A DNA stretch of 64,000 nt from Martinezella tropici (GTDB lineage: Bacteria > Pseudomonadota > Alphaproteobacteria > Rhizobiales > Rhizobiaceae). The DNA lies in assembly GCF_008370325.1 (NCBI RefSeq), contig NZ_VNIP01000005.1, forward strand, positions 1-64,000. The letters run 5' to 3'. Of this stretch, positions 1 to 8,807 are shown in pieces. The notes under the pieces were generated by a model. The model saw nothing but the letters and a program-made list of their open reading frames with translations, made no database searches and had not been told where the DNA came from. Numbering within the stretch: position 1 is the first letter of the stretch; every line of letters begins with the position of its first letter. The position numbers and the translations under genes were made by a program.

Positions 1-163
1 GAACGTCGCAGTCAAGGCCGATGCAGATCCAGTGCTTGTGGAAGAAGACATCGATGTCGGCCTCGAAGACGTCCTCGCGCGTATAAAGGCCGGCCGGCAG
101 GGAATGACCATCGGCGCGGGCTTCAAGAAGTGCGGAGATATCAGATGGAAGCCTGGTCAGCAT
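1..163 (-). CDS. Rieske aromatic-ring/betaine oxygenase alpha subunit, N-terminal part (cut by window edge)
   Basis: Only the first 54 residues are inside the window; the gene runs off the left edge. The reading begins MLTRLPSDISALLEARADGH and continues with LPAGLYTREDVFEADIDVFF and HKHWICIGLDCDV. This is the pre-Rieske segment of GbcA/stachydrine-demethylase type oxygenases (LPxxxYTxxxxFxxDxxxxFxxxW). Members remove an N-methyl group from glycine betaine or proline betaine as formaldehyde, using a separate reductase. The Rieske Cys/His pairs and mononuclear iron site lie outside, so the subtype is inferred from the N-terminus. It is divergent from a GcvA-like LysR gene and lies near a betaine-type ABC importer and hydroxyproline genes, which fits an N-methylated proline or hydroxyproline substrate. 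Confidence 0.7.
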   Translation of the reverse strand, partial: MLTRLPSDISALLEARADGHSLPAGLYTREDVFEADIDVFFHKHWICIGLDCDV

Positions 164-272
164 GATAACCTCTAATGGTTCGATGGCCGGCAGTTTGCTC
201 TTGCATCTCATAGGCTTCAACGGCATTAATTTTCAACGATCCATAACTTTATGTAATGCGAAGGATGCTTGA

Positions 273-1163
273 ATGAACTTTCGGCGTCGTATCCCATCTC
301 TGACGGCATTGATGACGCTTGAAGCCGTTCTGCGGCACCGAAGCTTCACCGCGGCCGCGATTGAGCTGGGTGTCACTCAGGCAGCAGTCAGTCGCCAGAT
401 CGCGGCATTGGAAGAGGAAATGGGATTGCCGATGTTCGTGCGCAAACACCGCGCCATCGAACCGACCGCGGAATGCCTCATCCTGGGAACGACGCTCGCT
501 CAGAGCTTCGCGAATATCGCAGACACGCTCGATGCGGTCAGATTCTCCCAGCAGGACGTCGTGACCATCGGCGCGACGGTCGCCTTCTCCTCGTTCTGGC
601 TTCTTCCCCGCCTGGCGGAGTTCCGGCGCGAGAATTCGGGCGTGCAGATCAGGGTCGTCTCGCAGGATGCCAGGATTGATCTCGATGCCGGACAGGTTGA
701 CATCGCGATAAGATTTGGCATACCTCCGTTCAATGACGGAACGGTAATCGCGTCTAGGGGTGACGTCATTACGCTTGTCTGTTCGCCCGATTACCTTCAG
801 CGTCGGAAGGCCGGCCCGTTGTCTGCAGACGATGAACTTATTGAAACTGATGTCGAAGACCGCTCATGGCTCTCTTGGAGCCAGTGGATAGCGGGATTGG
901 ATCCGCCGTTTCCGGGAAAGCCGTCGCTTCGTTTCAACCACTACACCGAAACGATTTTCGCAGCTCGTGCGGGACAGGGCGTCGCGCTGGGCTGGGGCGT
1001 CCTGGTTCAGACCTTCCTTGACGACGGCACCCTCGTTGCGCTCGATCAGAGGCGAATTTCTGCGGAGGGGCGATACAACGTCGTAATACCTCTCAAATCG
1101 CGTCGAACAGTCGCGATCGACCGTGCATGTTCATGGCTTATCGCTTCGTTGCATGATGGCTAG
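273..1163 (+). CDS. LysR-family regulator, GcvA-like
   Basis: This is a 296-residue LysR regulator. The N-terminal winged helix covers residues 10-68 (LTALMTLEAVLRHRSFTAAA, then QAAVSRQIAALEEEMGLPMF), with the typical AAxxLxVTQxAVSRQ pattern. A periplasmic-binding-like effector domain follows from about residue 90 and contains the GcvA-type RFG segment. The length is normal for the family. The start has a GAAGGA-like ribosome site a few bases upstream. It is transcribed divergently from the Rieske oxygenase gene across about 110 bp, so that gene is its most likely target, by the usual LysR rule. The effector cannot be read from sequence; an N-methylated amino acid is a guess from context. Confidence 0.9.
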   Translation: MNFRRRIPSLTALMTLEAVLRHRSFTAAAIELGVTQAAVSRQIAALEEEMGLPMFVRKHRAIEPTAECLILGTTLAQSFANIADTLDAVRFSQQDVVTIGATVAFSSFWLLPRLAEFRRENSGVQIRVVSQDARIDLDAGQVDIAIRFGIPPFNDGTVIASRGDVITLVCSPDYLQRRKAGPLSADDELIETDVEDRSWLSWSQWIAGLDPPFPGKPSLRFNHYTETIFAARAGQGVALGWGVLVQTFLDDGTLVALDQRRISAEGRYNVVIPLKSRRTVAIDRACSWLIASLHDG

Positions 1164-1579
1164 AGATGTCTACGGCTCGGCTTCGCAAGACAGGCTGGAG
1201 CGAAACCTAACCCAACTGTCCGTGACCGCTTCTTTGCCGGGTTAGTAGAGTGCTCATAGTCTTCGGTTCCGATCCCTTCACATCAGGCTTTTTGTCAATT
1301 GTTCACTTGATTTGCATTGAGTTGCTTCTTGATTAACTGATCCACGGTCTGAGCCCATAGCGATTACCAGCCCGTCGTCGGCTCTATACAAGCTGACGTG
1401 CGGTCGCCGCTTAAGGCGGCTGCACCATTCTCCCGCATTGGACGGGCACGGGCTTAGGAGAACGAGACCAAACCCAAGATCGGCGTTTAAAGCCAAAGGG
1501 ATCACCGGTCCGTTCACCTGGACGGAAGGCCAGACCGGTATTCTGCCGAGCGGTGATTGAATCGCAGGAATTGCGAAAT
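1164..1579. other. intergenic region with one doubtful small reading frame
   Basis: About 410 bp between the convergent LysR and GlxA-type genes. It holds one minus-strand open frame (1278-1583) and no clear terminator hairpin, repeat or RNA that I can see. Confidence 0.5.
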
Positions 1580-1583
1580 TCAA
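1278..1583 (-). CDS. hypothetical protein, doubtful
   Basis: This 101-residue frame starts in an ATGA overlap with the stop of the GlxA-type regulator, the spacing of a translationally coupled gene. It begins MNFAIPAIQSPLGRIPVWPS and has a hydrophobic stretch around residues 27-44 (PVIPLALNADLGFGLVLL). I recognise no family, signal peptide or catalytic motif. The C-terminal half is polar and looks like random translation. It could be the last small gene of the hydroxyproline operon or chance. Coding is uncertain. Confidence 0.25.
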   Translation of the reverse strand: MNFAIPAIQSPLGRIPVWPSVQVNGPVIPLALNADLGFGLVLLSPCPSNAGEWCSRLKRRPHVSLYRADDGLVIAMGSDRGSVNQEATQCKSSEQLTKSLM

Positions 1584-2590
1584 ATCAGATTGCCGTAAGC
1601 GTTTTTTGGCGTGGCACGGCGCAACTGTGTGGGGGATTGCCCATACATTTTCCGGAAGAGTCTGGCAAAGTGTGAGGCACTGTCAAAACCCACGTCAAGC
1701 GCAATTTCGATAAGCGGCGCCTGCGTCTGAAGAACCAGCTGCTTGGCGCGCTCCATGCGAATACGCGTGTAGACAGCCCCTGGAGACGTCTTCATTTCCT
1801 CCAGGAACAGACGTTCGAGCTGTCGCCGGGACAGACTAACGGACGCGGCAAGATCTTCAGTCGGCACGACATCTTCGAGGTGACTTTCCATGGTAATGAG
1901 CACAGCCTTCAGACGCGGGTCCCGGCATTCGATGGCGAGCGGCTTGCGCGGCTGTATATCCAGCCCGGATCGCGCCCGCTCGATCTGCAGCACTTCCAAA
2001 GCGTTCCGTTCCGCGTCCCTGCTGATGTGTCGCCGCACCAAAAAAGCAGCCATGTCGGCCGCGGAGCTTCCGCCGGCGCAAGAGCCACGGTTCCGGTCGA
2101 GGTTAAACAAACGATCCGAACGAACTGGGTGACCCGGGAATTGCTCCCGATAGGCTTGGTAGTGTAGCCAGCTGACACAGGTCTGGTGTGACTTCATAAG
2201 ACCCAATCGGGCTAGAATAAATGTGCCGGTGCAGACCCCGATCAACGGGACCTTTTGAGCTGCAGCTTTCTTCAGATAGTCCGACGTTTGGCCGTCGATG
2301 GTGACATCGGAATTCAAAAGGCCACCGACCACGACGATGTAGTCAAATTCACGCGGCTCGATAAAGTCCGATGTCGGCGCGACTTGTACGCCACAGCTCG
2401 ATGTAATGAGATGCCGAGTGCTACCCACCACCTGCCAGTCGGCCAGAACCCGGCCAGATTTGTCAGCCTCGTCACTTGCCAGTCTCAACGTATCAACGAA
2501 TAGCGCGAAGGCGGAAAGAGTAAATGACCGCGCAAGGATGAACCCGACTTTCAAGGGACCATGCCTCGCTTCATCTTTCACGGATTTCAT
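1580..2590 (-). CDS. GlxA-family (DJ-1/PfpI + AraC) transcriptional regulator
   Basis: A 336-residue regulator. Residues 14-190 form a DJ-1/PfpI glutamine-amidotransferase-like domain with the nucleophile-elbow segment GVCTGTFILARLGL. Residues 230-325 form an AraC DNA-binding domain with two helix-turn-helix units (EDLAASVSLSRRQLERLFLE and IALDVGFDSASHFARLFRKM). Relatives include CdhR, GbdR and ArgR of Pseudomonas, which sense carnitine, glycine betaine/dimethylglycine or arginine. It starts 26 bp after the epimerase stop, so it is probably co-transcribed with the hydroxyproline operon and may activate it or the adjacent Rieske oxygenase in response to a betaine. The effector is inferred. Confidence 0.9.
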   Translation of the reverse strand: MKSVKDEARHGPLKVGFILARSFTLSAFALFVDTLRLASDEADKSGRVLADWQVVGSTRHLITSSCGVQVAPTSDFIEPREFDYIVVVGGLLNSDVTIDGQTSDYLKKAAAQKVPLIGVCTGTFILARLGLMKSHQTCVSWLHYQAYREQFPGHPVRSDRLFNLDRNRGSCAGGSSAADMAAFLVRRHISRDAERNALEVLQIERARSGLDIQPRKPLAIECRDPRLKAVLITMESHLEDVVPTEDLAASVSLSRRQLERLFLEEMKTSPGAVYTRIRMERAKQLVLQTQAPLIEIALDVGFDSASHFARLFRKMYGQSPTQLRRATPKNAYGNLI

Positions 2591-2616
2591 TAAACGCCTC
2601 GCCCCGGTACGCCCTT

Positions 2617-3615
2617 CTATTTGATCTGGAAACCATTAGCCAAGGGATCACGATCGTCGACGAAGATCGTATTGTGACCAATGATCCGCGCCCACCCTTC
2701 GACGCTTGGCTTGATGCCCCTGAAACGTCCGACAGCAGCTTCGGCTTCGACACGTCCCTCGAATATGGTGCCGATCAGGCTCTCCTGGCGAAAGACGTCG
2801 CCAATCCCGAGGCGCCCTTTGCCATATAATTGCGCAAGGCGCGCTGAAGTTCCAGTTCCGCCGGGGGAACGGTCTATCGCCTTGTCGCCATAGAACACCG
2901 CACCTCGACCATCGGCATTCGCACTCGTCGCGGCGTCGCACCACAGGACATGGTGAACCCCATGGATGCGTTCGTTTTCCGGATGAACGGGATTGCAGAC
3001 CAGTTCGAGCGCATCCCGCAGTTTCCTGCTTGCCTCGACAATGGCATCAGCCGACATGCCCTCCAAGCCAGCCCAATTCCGCTGCCGTTCGACGACGGCG
3101 TAATAATTGCCGCCATAGGAGACGTCGATCGTCAGGGCGCCGAGACCCGGCACCTCCACCTCGACATCTGCCGCATGCAGATAGCTCGCGACATTGAACA
3201 TGCGCACGGCTTCGACATATTCGCCGGGCTTGTTATACTCGACATCCACCCGGCCGGCCGGCGTCTCGATTGCCAGCCTGCCGGGAACGCGCGGCCTGAC
3301 GAGGCCTTCCTCGATCGCAGCCGTCACGAGGCCGATGGTGCCTGCTCCGCACATGGGCAGGCAGCCACTGACTTCGATGAAGATGACGGCAAAGTCGCAG
3401 TCGTCGCGATAGGCTGGATAGATGATCGCGCCAGACATAATGTCGTGCCCGCGCGGCTCGAACATCAAGGCTTGCCGGATCCAGTCATAACCGCGGACGA
3501 AAATCTCGCGCCGCTCGGCAATCGGAAGATGTGGAAGCAAAGGGCCGCCGCCGGCGACGAGACGGACCGGATTGCCGCAGGTGTGGGAGTCGATGCAAAA
3601 GAAGCTGTGGCGCAT
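2617..3615 (-). CDS. proline racemase family: 4-hydroxyproline 2-epimerase-like, second catalytic Cys replaced by Gly
   Basis: This 332-residue protein has the full proline-racemase fold (start MRHSFFCIDSHTCGNPVR). Family members invert C2 of trans-4-hydroxy-L-proline to cis-4-hydroxy-D-proline with two opposed cysteines. The first is present as Cys89 in LPMCGAGTIG, although the usual following His is Ala. The second site, normally DRSPCGTGTSA, reads DRSPGGTGTSA, so Gly252 replaces cysteine. Dehydratases of the family have Thr here, so neither standard residue pair is present. The start lies 17 bp after the permease gene, in the same operon as hydroxyproline oxidase, deaminase and dehydrogenase. 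The operon role is well supported, but the exact chemistry is open (other substrate, different catalysis or inactive copy). Confidence 0.85.
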   Translation of the reverse strand: MRHSFFCIDSHTCGNPVRLVAGGGPLLPHLPIAERREIFVRGYDWIRQALMFEPRGHDIMSGAIIYPAYRDDCDFAVIFIEVSGCLPMCGAGTIGLVTAAIEEGLVRPRVPGRLAIETPAGRVDVEYNKPGEYVEAVRMFNVASYLHAADVEVEVPGLGALTIDVSYGGNYYAVVERQRNWAGLEGMSADAIVEASRKLRDALELVCNPVHPENERIHGVHHVLWCDAATSANADGRGAVFYGDKAIDRSPGGTGTSARLAQLYGKGRLGIGDVFRQESLIGTIFEGRVEAEAAVGRFRGIKPSVEGWARIIGHNTIFVDDRDPLANGFQIK

Positions 3616-3632
3616 TCGATAAGTCTTTCCGC

Positions 3633-4490
3633 TTAGACGCTCTTGGCCGATGAACCAGCGCGACCCTGCAGCGCACTCTTCGAAAGCCTGTCGAGCAGGA
3701 TGGCGATGGCAACGATGGCGAGTCCGGCGCGCAGGCCAAGGCCCATTTCCATTCGGGTCAGGCCACGGGTGACTTCGGCTCCCAAGCCGCCGGCCCCAAC
3801 AAGCCCGGCAAGAACAACCATCGCCAGCGAAAGAAGAATGCACTGGTTGAGGCCGACAAGCAGGGTCGGCATTGCCGAAGGGATCTCGATCTTGAAAAGG
3901 ATTGAACGCGGCGGCGCGCCGGTTGCCTGACCGAGTTCAAGAAGATCCGTCGGCACCTGATTGAATGCCAAGGTCGTCAGACGCAGCATCGGCGGCACGC
4001 CATAGATGATAGTGGCGATGATTGCCGGCACGCGGCCGAGGCTGAAAATCATGACTGCCGGAATGAGATAGACCCATGGCGGTACCGTTTGCATGATGTC
4101 GAGCAGCGGCCTGATCGCGATCTCGAAGCCCTTACGCCGCGAAGCAAGGATGCCAAAGGGAAAGGCAACCCAGACCGAAATGACGACCGCCACGGTGACC
4201 AGGGCGAGGGTTTGCATGGATGCAGCCCAAAGGCCTGCAAGAAGGCAGAAGGTGAGAGCGACGGCCGTCACTACGGCAGCCCTGATGTTGATGCCGAAGG
4301 CGGCGAGAAGAACCGCCGCGACAATGAGCACATAGGCAGGCGGGTAGAGCAGGGCGGATTCCAAGCTGCCGAGCACGGCCTCGATCAGCCTGGTGACGGC
4401 TTCGAAGACCGGATGGAAGTTGGTGTTCAGCCAGTCGACCGCAGGGGCAAAATAGATGCCTGGCGAGAACCGAAAGAGGTCGAGGTTCAT
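3633..4490 (-). CDS. ABC transporter permease, glycine betaine/proline (ProW/OpuAB) type
   Basis: A 285-residue inner-membrane permease starting MNLDLFRFSPGIYFAPAVDW. It has about seven hydrophobic segments and the EAA loop (ELGQATGAPPRSILFKIEIP) that docks the ATPase. The segments LLDIMQTVPPWVYLIPAVMI and LVGAGGLGAEV are typical of the quaternary-amine uptake family. The ATG overlaps the stop of the preceding permease (ATGA), indicating translational coupling. A longer in-frame extension exists upstream, but it lies inside the neighbouring gene and is not membrane-like. It is the second of two related permeases and probably forms a heterodimer. Confidence 0.92.
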   Translation of the reverse strand: MNLDLFRFSPGIYFAPAVDWLNTNFHPVFEAVTRLIEAVLGSLESALLYPPAYVLIVAAVLLAAFGINIRAAVVTAVALTFCLLAGLWAASMQTLALVTVAVVISVWVAFPFGILASRRKGFEIAIRPLLDIMQTVPPWVYLIPAVMIFSLGRVPAIIATIIYGVPPMLRLTTLAFNQVPTDLLELGQATGAPPRSILFKIEIPSAMPTLLVGLNQCILLSLAMVVLAGLVGAGGLGAEVTRGLTRMEMGLGLRAGLAIVAIAILLDRLSKSALQGRAGSSAKSV

Positions 4491-5335
4491 CTTGCACCTA
4501 CCTTGGCGCGGTGCGCCGCGCTCTGCGTCAATCTGTCGAGTACCATGGTCAGGATGACGATCGCGATCGCGGCGTTGATCGATGTCGCCATGTCGAGCGT
4601 GCGCACCGCGCCGTAGATGGTCTGGCCGAGGCCGCCGGAGCCGACGATGCCGGCGATCACTACCATGCCGAATGCCATCATCAGGCTCTGGTTGACGCCT
4701 GCCATGATACTTGGAATTGCAAACGGCAGCCGGATTTTCGTAAACATCTGCCATGGCGTCAGACCGCTTGCCTGCCCCAGTTCGATGAAGGCGGACGGCG
4801 TCATGCGGATACCGAGCGAGGTTAAGCGAATGGCGGGGGGCGCTGCTACCACGAAGGTCGCAACCAGTGCGGTTGCAGGACCAAAGCCGAGAAGCGCAAT
4901 GGCGGGAAGAAGGTAGATATAGGGCGGCAGCGTCTGGATGAGATCAAGGATCGGCTCCAGGAACCTGTCGAACCACTGCAGAAATCCTGCGACGATACCC
5001 ATGGGAATGCCGATCAGCAGGGCGAAGATCGTCGCGGTGGTCACAAGGGCGAGGGTGCTCATGGTTTCGCTCCAAAGACCCATGACCGCACAGAAGACGA
5101 GAGCCAAGCCGGCGAGGACGCCGGATACGACATTGATCAGCCGCCAGCCGAGCAGCGCCACGATGATCGCAATGACGTAGAAAGGTGGGAGTTGAAGGAG
5201 CCAGAGAACACCATTGTAGGTTCCCTCCAGCATCGTCCTTATTGGGTCGAACAGCCAGTCGCCGTTATCGCTGATCCAGCCTAGCGCGTCGTCGGTCCAG
5301 GCATCGAATGTATCCGCAATGACTGAAATGTCCAT
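4487..5335 (-). CDS. ABC transporter permease, glycine betaine/proline (ProW/OpuAB) type
   Basis: A 282-residue permease beginning MDISVIADTFDAWTDDALGW. It has an N-terminal soluble stretch, then membrane segments including LPPFYVIAIIVALLGWRLIN and a conserved LDLIQTLPPYIYLLPAIALL. The EAA loop reads ELGQASGLTPWQMFTKIRLP. It is clearly homologous to the next permease and differs mainly in its ends. It follows the ATPase gene by 14 bp and overlaps the following permease by 4 bp. With the ATPase and binding protein it makes a complete quaternary-amine or proline-type importer. Confidence 0.93.
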   Translation of the reverse strand: MDISVIADTFDAWTDDALGWISDNGDWLFDPIRTMLEGTYNGVLWLLQLPPFYVIAIIVALLGWRLINVVSGVLAGLALVFCAVMGLWSETMSTLALVTTATIFALLIGIPMGIVAGFLQWFDRFLEPILDLIQTLPPYIYLLPAIALLGFGPATALVATFVVAAPPAIRLTSLGIRMTPSAFIELGQASGLTPWQMFTKIRLPFAIPSIMAGVNQSLMMAFGMVVIAGIVGSGGLGQTIYGAVRTLDMATSINAAIAIVILTMVLDRLTQSAAHRAKVGAR

Positions 5336-5349
5336 TTGCGTGCATCCTC

Positions 5350-6441
5350 TCAGGCTGTGATATCTGGTTGCGCTGCGGATCCGGCGACGCCGCGAAGCAG
5401 CCCCCGGGTCGTGACTACGCCGACGATGGAACCATTATCGACCACGGCCAAGGCATCGCGCTCCGATTTCATCGTGAGATCGATGAGCTCGCCAATATCA
5501 GCTTCCGGCGTGGTTTTGAGCAACGCATTCACGTCATGCTGTGGCTCCAGGCTCTTATATTCCGCGATCGACTGCATGACCGAATGGGCCTTGACGAGAT
5601 GAACCCGTGAAATGCCCGCCACGAAGTCGGCGACATACTCGTCGGCGGGCTTGGTAACGATCTCCTCCGCGGTTCCGACCTGGACGATGACGCCGTCCTT
5701 CATGATGGCGATCCGGTCACCGATGCGGATGGCTTCTTCGAGGTCATGCGTGATGAAGACAGCGGATTTGCCGAGCGATTTCGTCAACTGCCGGAATTCG
5801 TCCTGCAACTGGCGGCGAATGAGGGGATCGAGCGCGCTGAACGGCTCGTCCATCAAAATGATCTCGGGATCGGCGGCCAATGCGCGGGCGAGACCGACGC
5901 GCTGTTGCATGCCGCCCGACAATTCGGAGGGATATCGCGCCGTCCAGTCGGACAGGCCGACCTTGTCGAGTGCCGCCTGTGCCGTCTTGTTGCGCTCGTC
6001 CTTTCGCACGCCGCGGACTTCCAGGCCGAATGCTGCATTCTCGAGAACCGTGCGGTTGGGGAGGAGGGCCACGCTCTGGAAGACCATGCCGATGTTGCGC
6101 GCGCGCATGTCGCGCAGTTCGGCGGCGTTGAGCCTGGCAATCTCCTTGCCCTTGATCGTGATGCTGCCAAGGCTCGGCTCGATGAGGCGATTGAGAAGGC
6201 GGACCAAGGTGGATTTGCCACTTCCGGACAGGCCCATGATACAGAATATCTCGCCGCGGCGGACCTGGAGACCGGCGTCGGCGACACCGACCACGCAGTT
6301 GAATTCGTCAAGCACCTGCTTCTTGGAAAGGCCGCGTTCTGAAACGGCCTTTACGGCAGCCGCCGCACGGGCGCCGAATATCTTCCAGACGTTCTGGCAG
6401 TCGACCAGGATTTCGTTGGGATGATTCACGACAGTGTTCAT
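5350..6441 (-). CDS. ABC transporter ATPase with CBS domains, glycine betaine/proline (ProV/OpuAA) type
   Basis: A 363-residue ATPase. Walker A is GLSGSGKST (about residue 70), the Q-loop is in GMVFQSVALL, the signature is LSGGMQQRVGLARAL, and Walker B is IILMDEPFSALDPL followed by the H-loop VFITHDLEEA. An N-terminal extension of about 45 residues (WKIFGARAAAAVKAVSERGL) and C-terminal CBS motifs from about residue 280 (AVVDNGSIVGVVTTRGLL) mark it as a ProV/OpuAA-type subunit rather than a generic ATPase. In that family the CBS part senses ionic strength. Here the setting is catabolic, so its regulatory role may differ. Confidence 0.95.
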   Translation of the reverse strand: MNTVVNHPNEILVDCQNVWKIFGARAAAAVKAVSERGLSKKQVLDEFNCVVGVADAGLQVRRGEIFCIMGLSGSGKSTLVRLLNRLIEPSLGSITIKGKEIARLNAAELRDMRARNIGMVFQSVALLPNRTVLENAAFGLEVRGVRKDERNKTAQAALDKVGLSDWTARYPSELSGGMQQRVGLARALAADPEIILMDEPFSALDPLIRRQLQDEFRQLTKSLGKSAVFITHDLEEAIRIGDRIAIMKDGVIVQVGTAEEIVTKPADEYVADFVAGISRVHLVKAHSVMQSIAEYKSLEPQHDVNALLKTTPEADIGELIDLTMKSERDALAVVDNGSIVGVVTTRGLLRGVAGSAAQPDITA

Positions 6442-6528
6442 TGCGTTCCCCGGGAGGCTAGTCCATTGCCAGCCTGTTCGTCTTCGTTGAGGGATGCGGG
6501 CCGCCTTATTGGCGACCCGCCGTCGACA

Positions 6529-7380
6529 TCATTCGCTCTTGATATTCTCCCACCGCTTCAGGAGATCGACGTGGCTCGTGGTCCAGTCCTTAATGGCCTC
6601 GTCCATCGTCTTGCCGTCATTCACGGCGCTGTTGATCGCGGTGATATCGGCAAGCGGCACATAGACGCTCGCGAGGACTTCACGCGCATGCGGATAATCG
6701 GCGGAGAAGCCCTTCTTGCCGATCCAGTAATAGCTCTGCGGCGGTGGGAAGATACCCTTGGGGTCCTTCAGGAATTTCACGTCGTACTTCTGCATCATCC
6801 AGGACGGTTCCCAGATGGTGACGGCGATCCATTCCTTGCGGTCAACGGCCGACTTCAGGGCCGCAGTCATGGCCGCGGTGCTGCCTTCGACGAGCTGCAG
6901 TTTCAGGTCGTAGCCTTTGACTGCATTGGCAGTATCGCGCATCAAGCCCGAACCGGGTTCGATGCCGACGATCTTGCCGCCAAACTTGTCGGCATTTGCG
7001 TTCAACTGGTCCATGGAGTCGATCGGCACGTATTTCGGTACGGCGACGCCCTGGAACAGACCGTGCGAGACGGGCGAGATCTTCTCGAGGCGCTTCTTGT
7101 TCTTGTCCCAATAGTCCTGCGCGACATAGTCGGTCTGGGATGCAAGGATCTGAATATCGCCCTTGCTGAGCGCGGCATAGGCAATGCCCCATTCGGAGAA
7201 CGGCACGACCTTGACCGTGTAGCCGGCATCCTCAAGCACTTTTTTGGTAATCCCGGTGATCGGCGTCAGGTCCTCCCAGGACATCGTTCCGACGGTGATG
7301 CTCTTCTCTTCCGCATGCGCGGAGAATACGGTCATTCCGACCATCGCGGCTGCGCAGAGCGCCTTCCACAAAGTCTTCAT
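6529..7380 (-). CDS. periplasmic substrate-binding protein, glycine betaine/proline (OpuAC) family
   Basis: A 283-residue binding protein with a signal peptide (MKTLWKALCAAAMVGMTVFS, then AHA before the mature start). The body follows the OpuAC fold (ITVGTMSWEDLTPITGITKK, GIEPGSGLMRDTANAV). Trp residues at WEPSWM and in YYWIGKKG could contribute to the aromatic cage that binds quaternary ammonium groups in this family. It is encoded between the FAD oxidase and the ATPase with gaps of about 80-90 bp on each side. It delivers the substrate to the two ProW-type permeases. Whether that substrate is hydroxyproline itself or its betaine cannot be decided from sequence. Confidence 0.93.
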   Translation of the reverse strand: MKTLWKALCAAAMVGMTVFSAHAEEKSITVGTMSWEDLTPITGITKKVLEDAGYTVKVVPFSEWGIAYAALSKGDIQILASQTDYVAQDYWDKNKKRLEKISPVSHGLFQGVAVPKYVPIDSMDQLNANADKFGGKIVGIEPGSGLMRDTANAVKGYDLKLQLVEGSTAAMTAALKSAVDRKEWIAVTIWEPSWMMQKYDVKFLKDPKGIFPPPQSYYWIGKKGFSADYPHAREVLASVYVPLADITAINSAVNDGKTMDEAIKDWTTSHVDLLKRWENIKSE

Positions 7381-7460
7381 TTTTCTTAACTCCTAGTTTT
7401 CGTTCCCGTTTTTGTTGAAGACCTGCGTTTGGCTCAGTCTCCATATTGCGCGGCGACGGA

Positions 7461-8807
7461 TCATCCTTCGCGGCCTGCGCGCAATTCCTGCAAGCGGATC
7501 ACTGAATTGATGCCGAGCCAGGCAAAGGGCTCGGGTGGCAGCCGGGACGGCGCCGCGTGATCCATGTATTGTTCGAGATGCCGGGACGTTGTTCCCGTCG
7601 CCAGTTCAGCCGCCATCATGCCGGCAAGCGTGCTCTTGACGGTGCCGAGCCCGTTTTCGCAGCACGCCGAATAAAGTCCTTCCTCGATTTCGCCGAACGC
7701 CGGCACATGATTACGACTCAGGCAAAGACGCCCGGCCCAGCTGTATTCAAAGGGTACGTCCTTGAGCCTGGGGAAACGTGCATCGAGGGAGTTTCTATGT
7801 TCCCTGGCCATCTTGGCCATGCGGTGTTCCGACACCGTGATCGTCGTCTCGTAGGTATATTTCGTGCGAATGACGATGCGTGACTGTCCGCCCGAAGTGA
7901 TCTTTCGCACGGTTGCGCCCATGGAATCGGCGGGAAGCAATGCCCATCTGTCGCGGCCCGAGGTTTCCCAGCCAACGTCCGCCGCCGGGAACGGAGCCGT
8001 CATCGAGGCGTAAGCAAAGATATGCATCAGGCGGCCGCCGAAATGGCCAAAATCACTAATGTGGCCATTGACGCCGAGAATAACGCGGGTGGCGGTGACC
8101 TTGCCGTGGCCCGAAACGGCGGTCCATGTCCCGCTCTCGCGCGTCAACGAAGTTACCGGTGAACGCTCGAAGATATCGATCTTACGCGACAGGCCTGCAG
8201 CCAATTCGCGGATGTAGTCGGCCGGCTGGATCAGGACTGCGCCGGGCGTAAACAGGCCGCCAAGATAGTAGTCAGATCCGGTGATCTCGCGCATTTGCGT
8301 GGCGTCGAGAAACGCGTGCTTTTCGTCCGAACTCCTTAAGGACTGGCCGAAACTGATGTTCAGCTTCATTCCGCGCGCAGTTGCCGCGGCATTGATCTTG
8401 CCCGCCGGGTCGAAAGTCTCAGACGACATGGCGTATTCGTCCGCGGCTTCTTTCGCAAAAGCGATCGCCGCGCGATTTTGGGCCATCTCCAGGCGGGTGG
8501 CATCCAAGCCGTCGCTCGAATATTCGCTCGACGACAGGTTATGTGGAACGTCGATCATAAAGCCGGAATTGCGGCCCGACGTCCCTTTGCCCACTTCGCT
8601 GGCGTCGACCACCACGATCTTGTCGTCTGGGCGAAGCTGCAGCAGACGACGAGCGGCCGAGAGCCCGGCAAATCCCGCACCGATGATCAGCCAGTCCGCG
8701 CTCACGTTGCCTTCCAGGCTTCGAACCCGGAACGAACGTTTGCTGATCGCCTCCCAGCCCGAGACGCCGTTTTCTGCTGGCAGACGTTTGACGGACGTCG
8801 TGGTCAT
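7461..8807 (-). CDS. hypO: FAD-dependent oxidoreductase, probable cis-4-hydroxy-D-proline oxidase/dehydrogenase
   Basis: A 448-residue DAO-family flavoprotein. The FAD-binding Rossmann motif IIGAGFAGLSAARR lies at residues 41-54, followed by an acidic β2 end (VVVDASEVGKGTSGRNSG). The chosen ATG overlaps the stop of the aldehyde dehydrogenase gene (ATGA); an upstream in-frame Met would add 20 residues that lack family character. In hydroxyproline catabolism this enzyme oxidises cis-4-hydroxy-D-proline to 1-pyrroline-4-hydroxy-2-carboxylate. Its place between the deaminase/dehydrogenase pair and the importer supports that role. Other DAO members oxidise N-methyl amino acids, so a demethylating role is an alternative. 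Confidence 0.8.
   Translation of the reverse strand: MTTTSVKRLPAENGVSGWEAISKRSFRVRSLEGNVSADWLIIGAGFAGLSAARRLLQLRPDDKIVVVDASEVGKGTSGRNSGFMIDVPHNLSSSEYSSDGLDATRLEMAQNRAAIAFAKEAADEYAMSSETFDPAGKINAAATARGMKLNISFGQSLRSSDEKHAFLDATQMREITGSDYYLGGLFTPGAVLIQPADYIRELAAGLSRKIDIFERSPVTSLTRESGTWTAVSGHGKVTATRVILGVNGHISDFGHFGGRLMHIFAYASMTAPFPAADVGWETSGRDRWALLPADSMGATVRKITSGGQSRIVIRTKYTYETTITVSEHRMAKMAREHRNSLDARFPRLKDVPFEYSWAGRLCLSRNHVPAFGEIEEGLYSACCENGLGTVKSTLAGMMAAELATGTTSRHLEQYMDHAAPSRLPPEPFAWLGINSVIRLQELRAGREG

Noticed and set aside
2950..3636. Long plus-strand open frame opposite the epimerase gene
   Set aside because: It is a GC-driven shadow of the epimerase; it has no ribosome site or protein-like motifs, while the minus strand encodes a full recognised enzyme.
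6421..7389. 322-codon plus-strand frame opposite the binding protein
   Set aside because: Shadow of a well-defined binding-protein gene with signal peptide; no domain in this frame.
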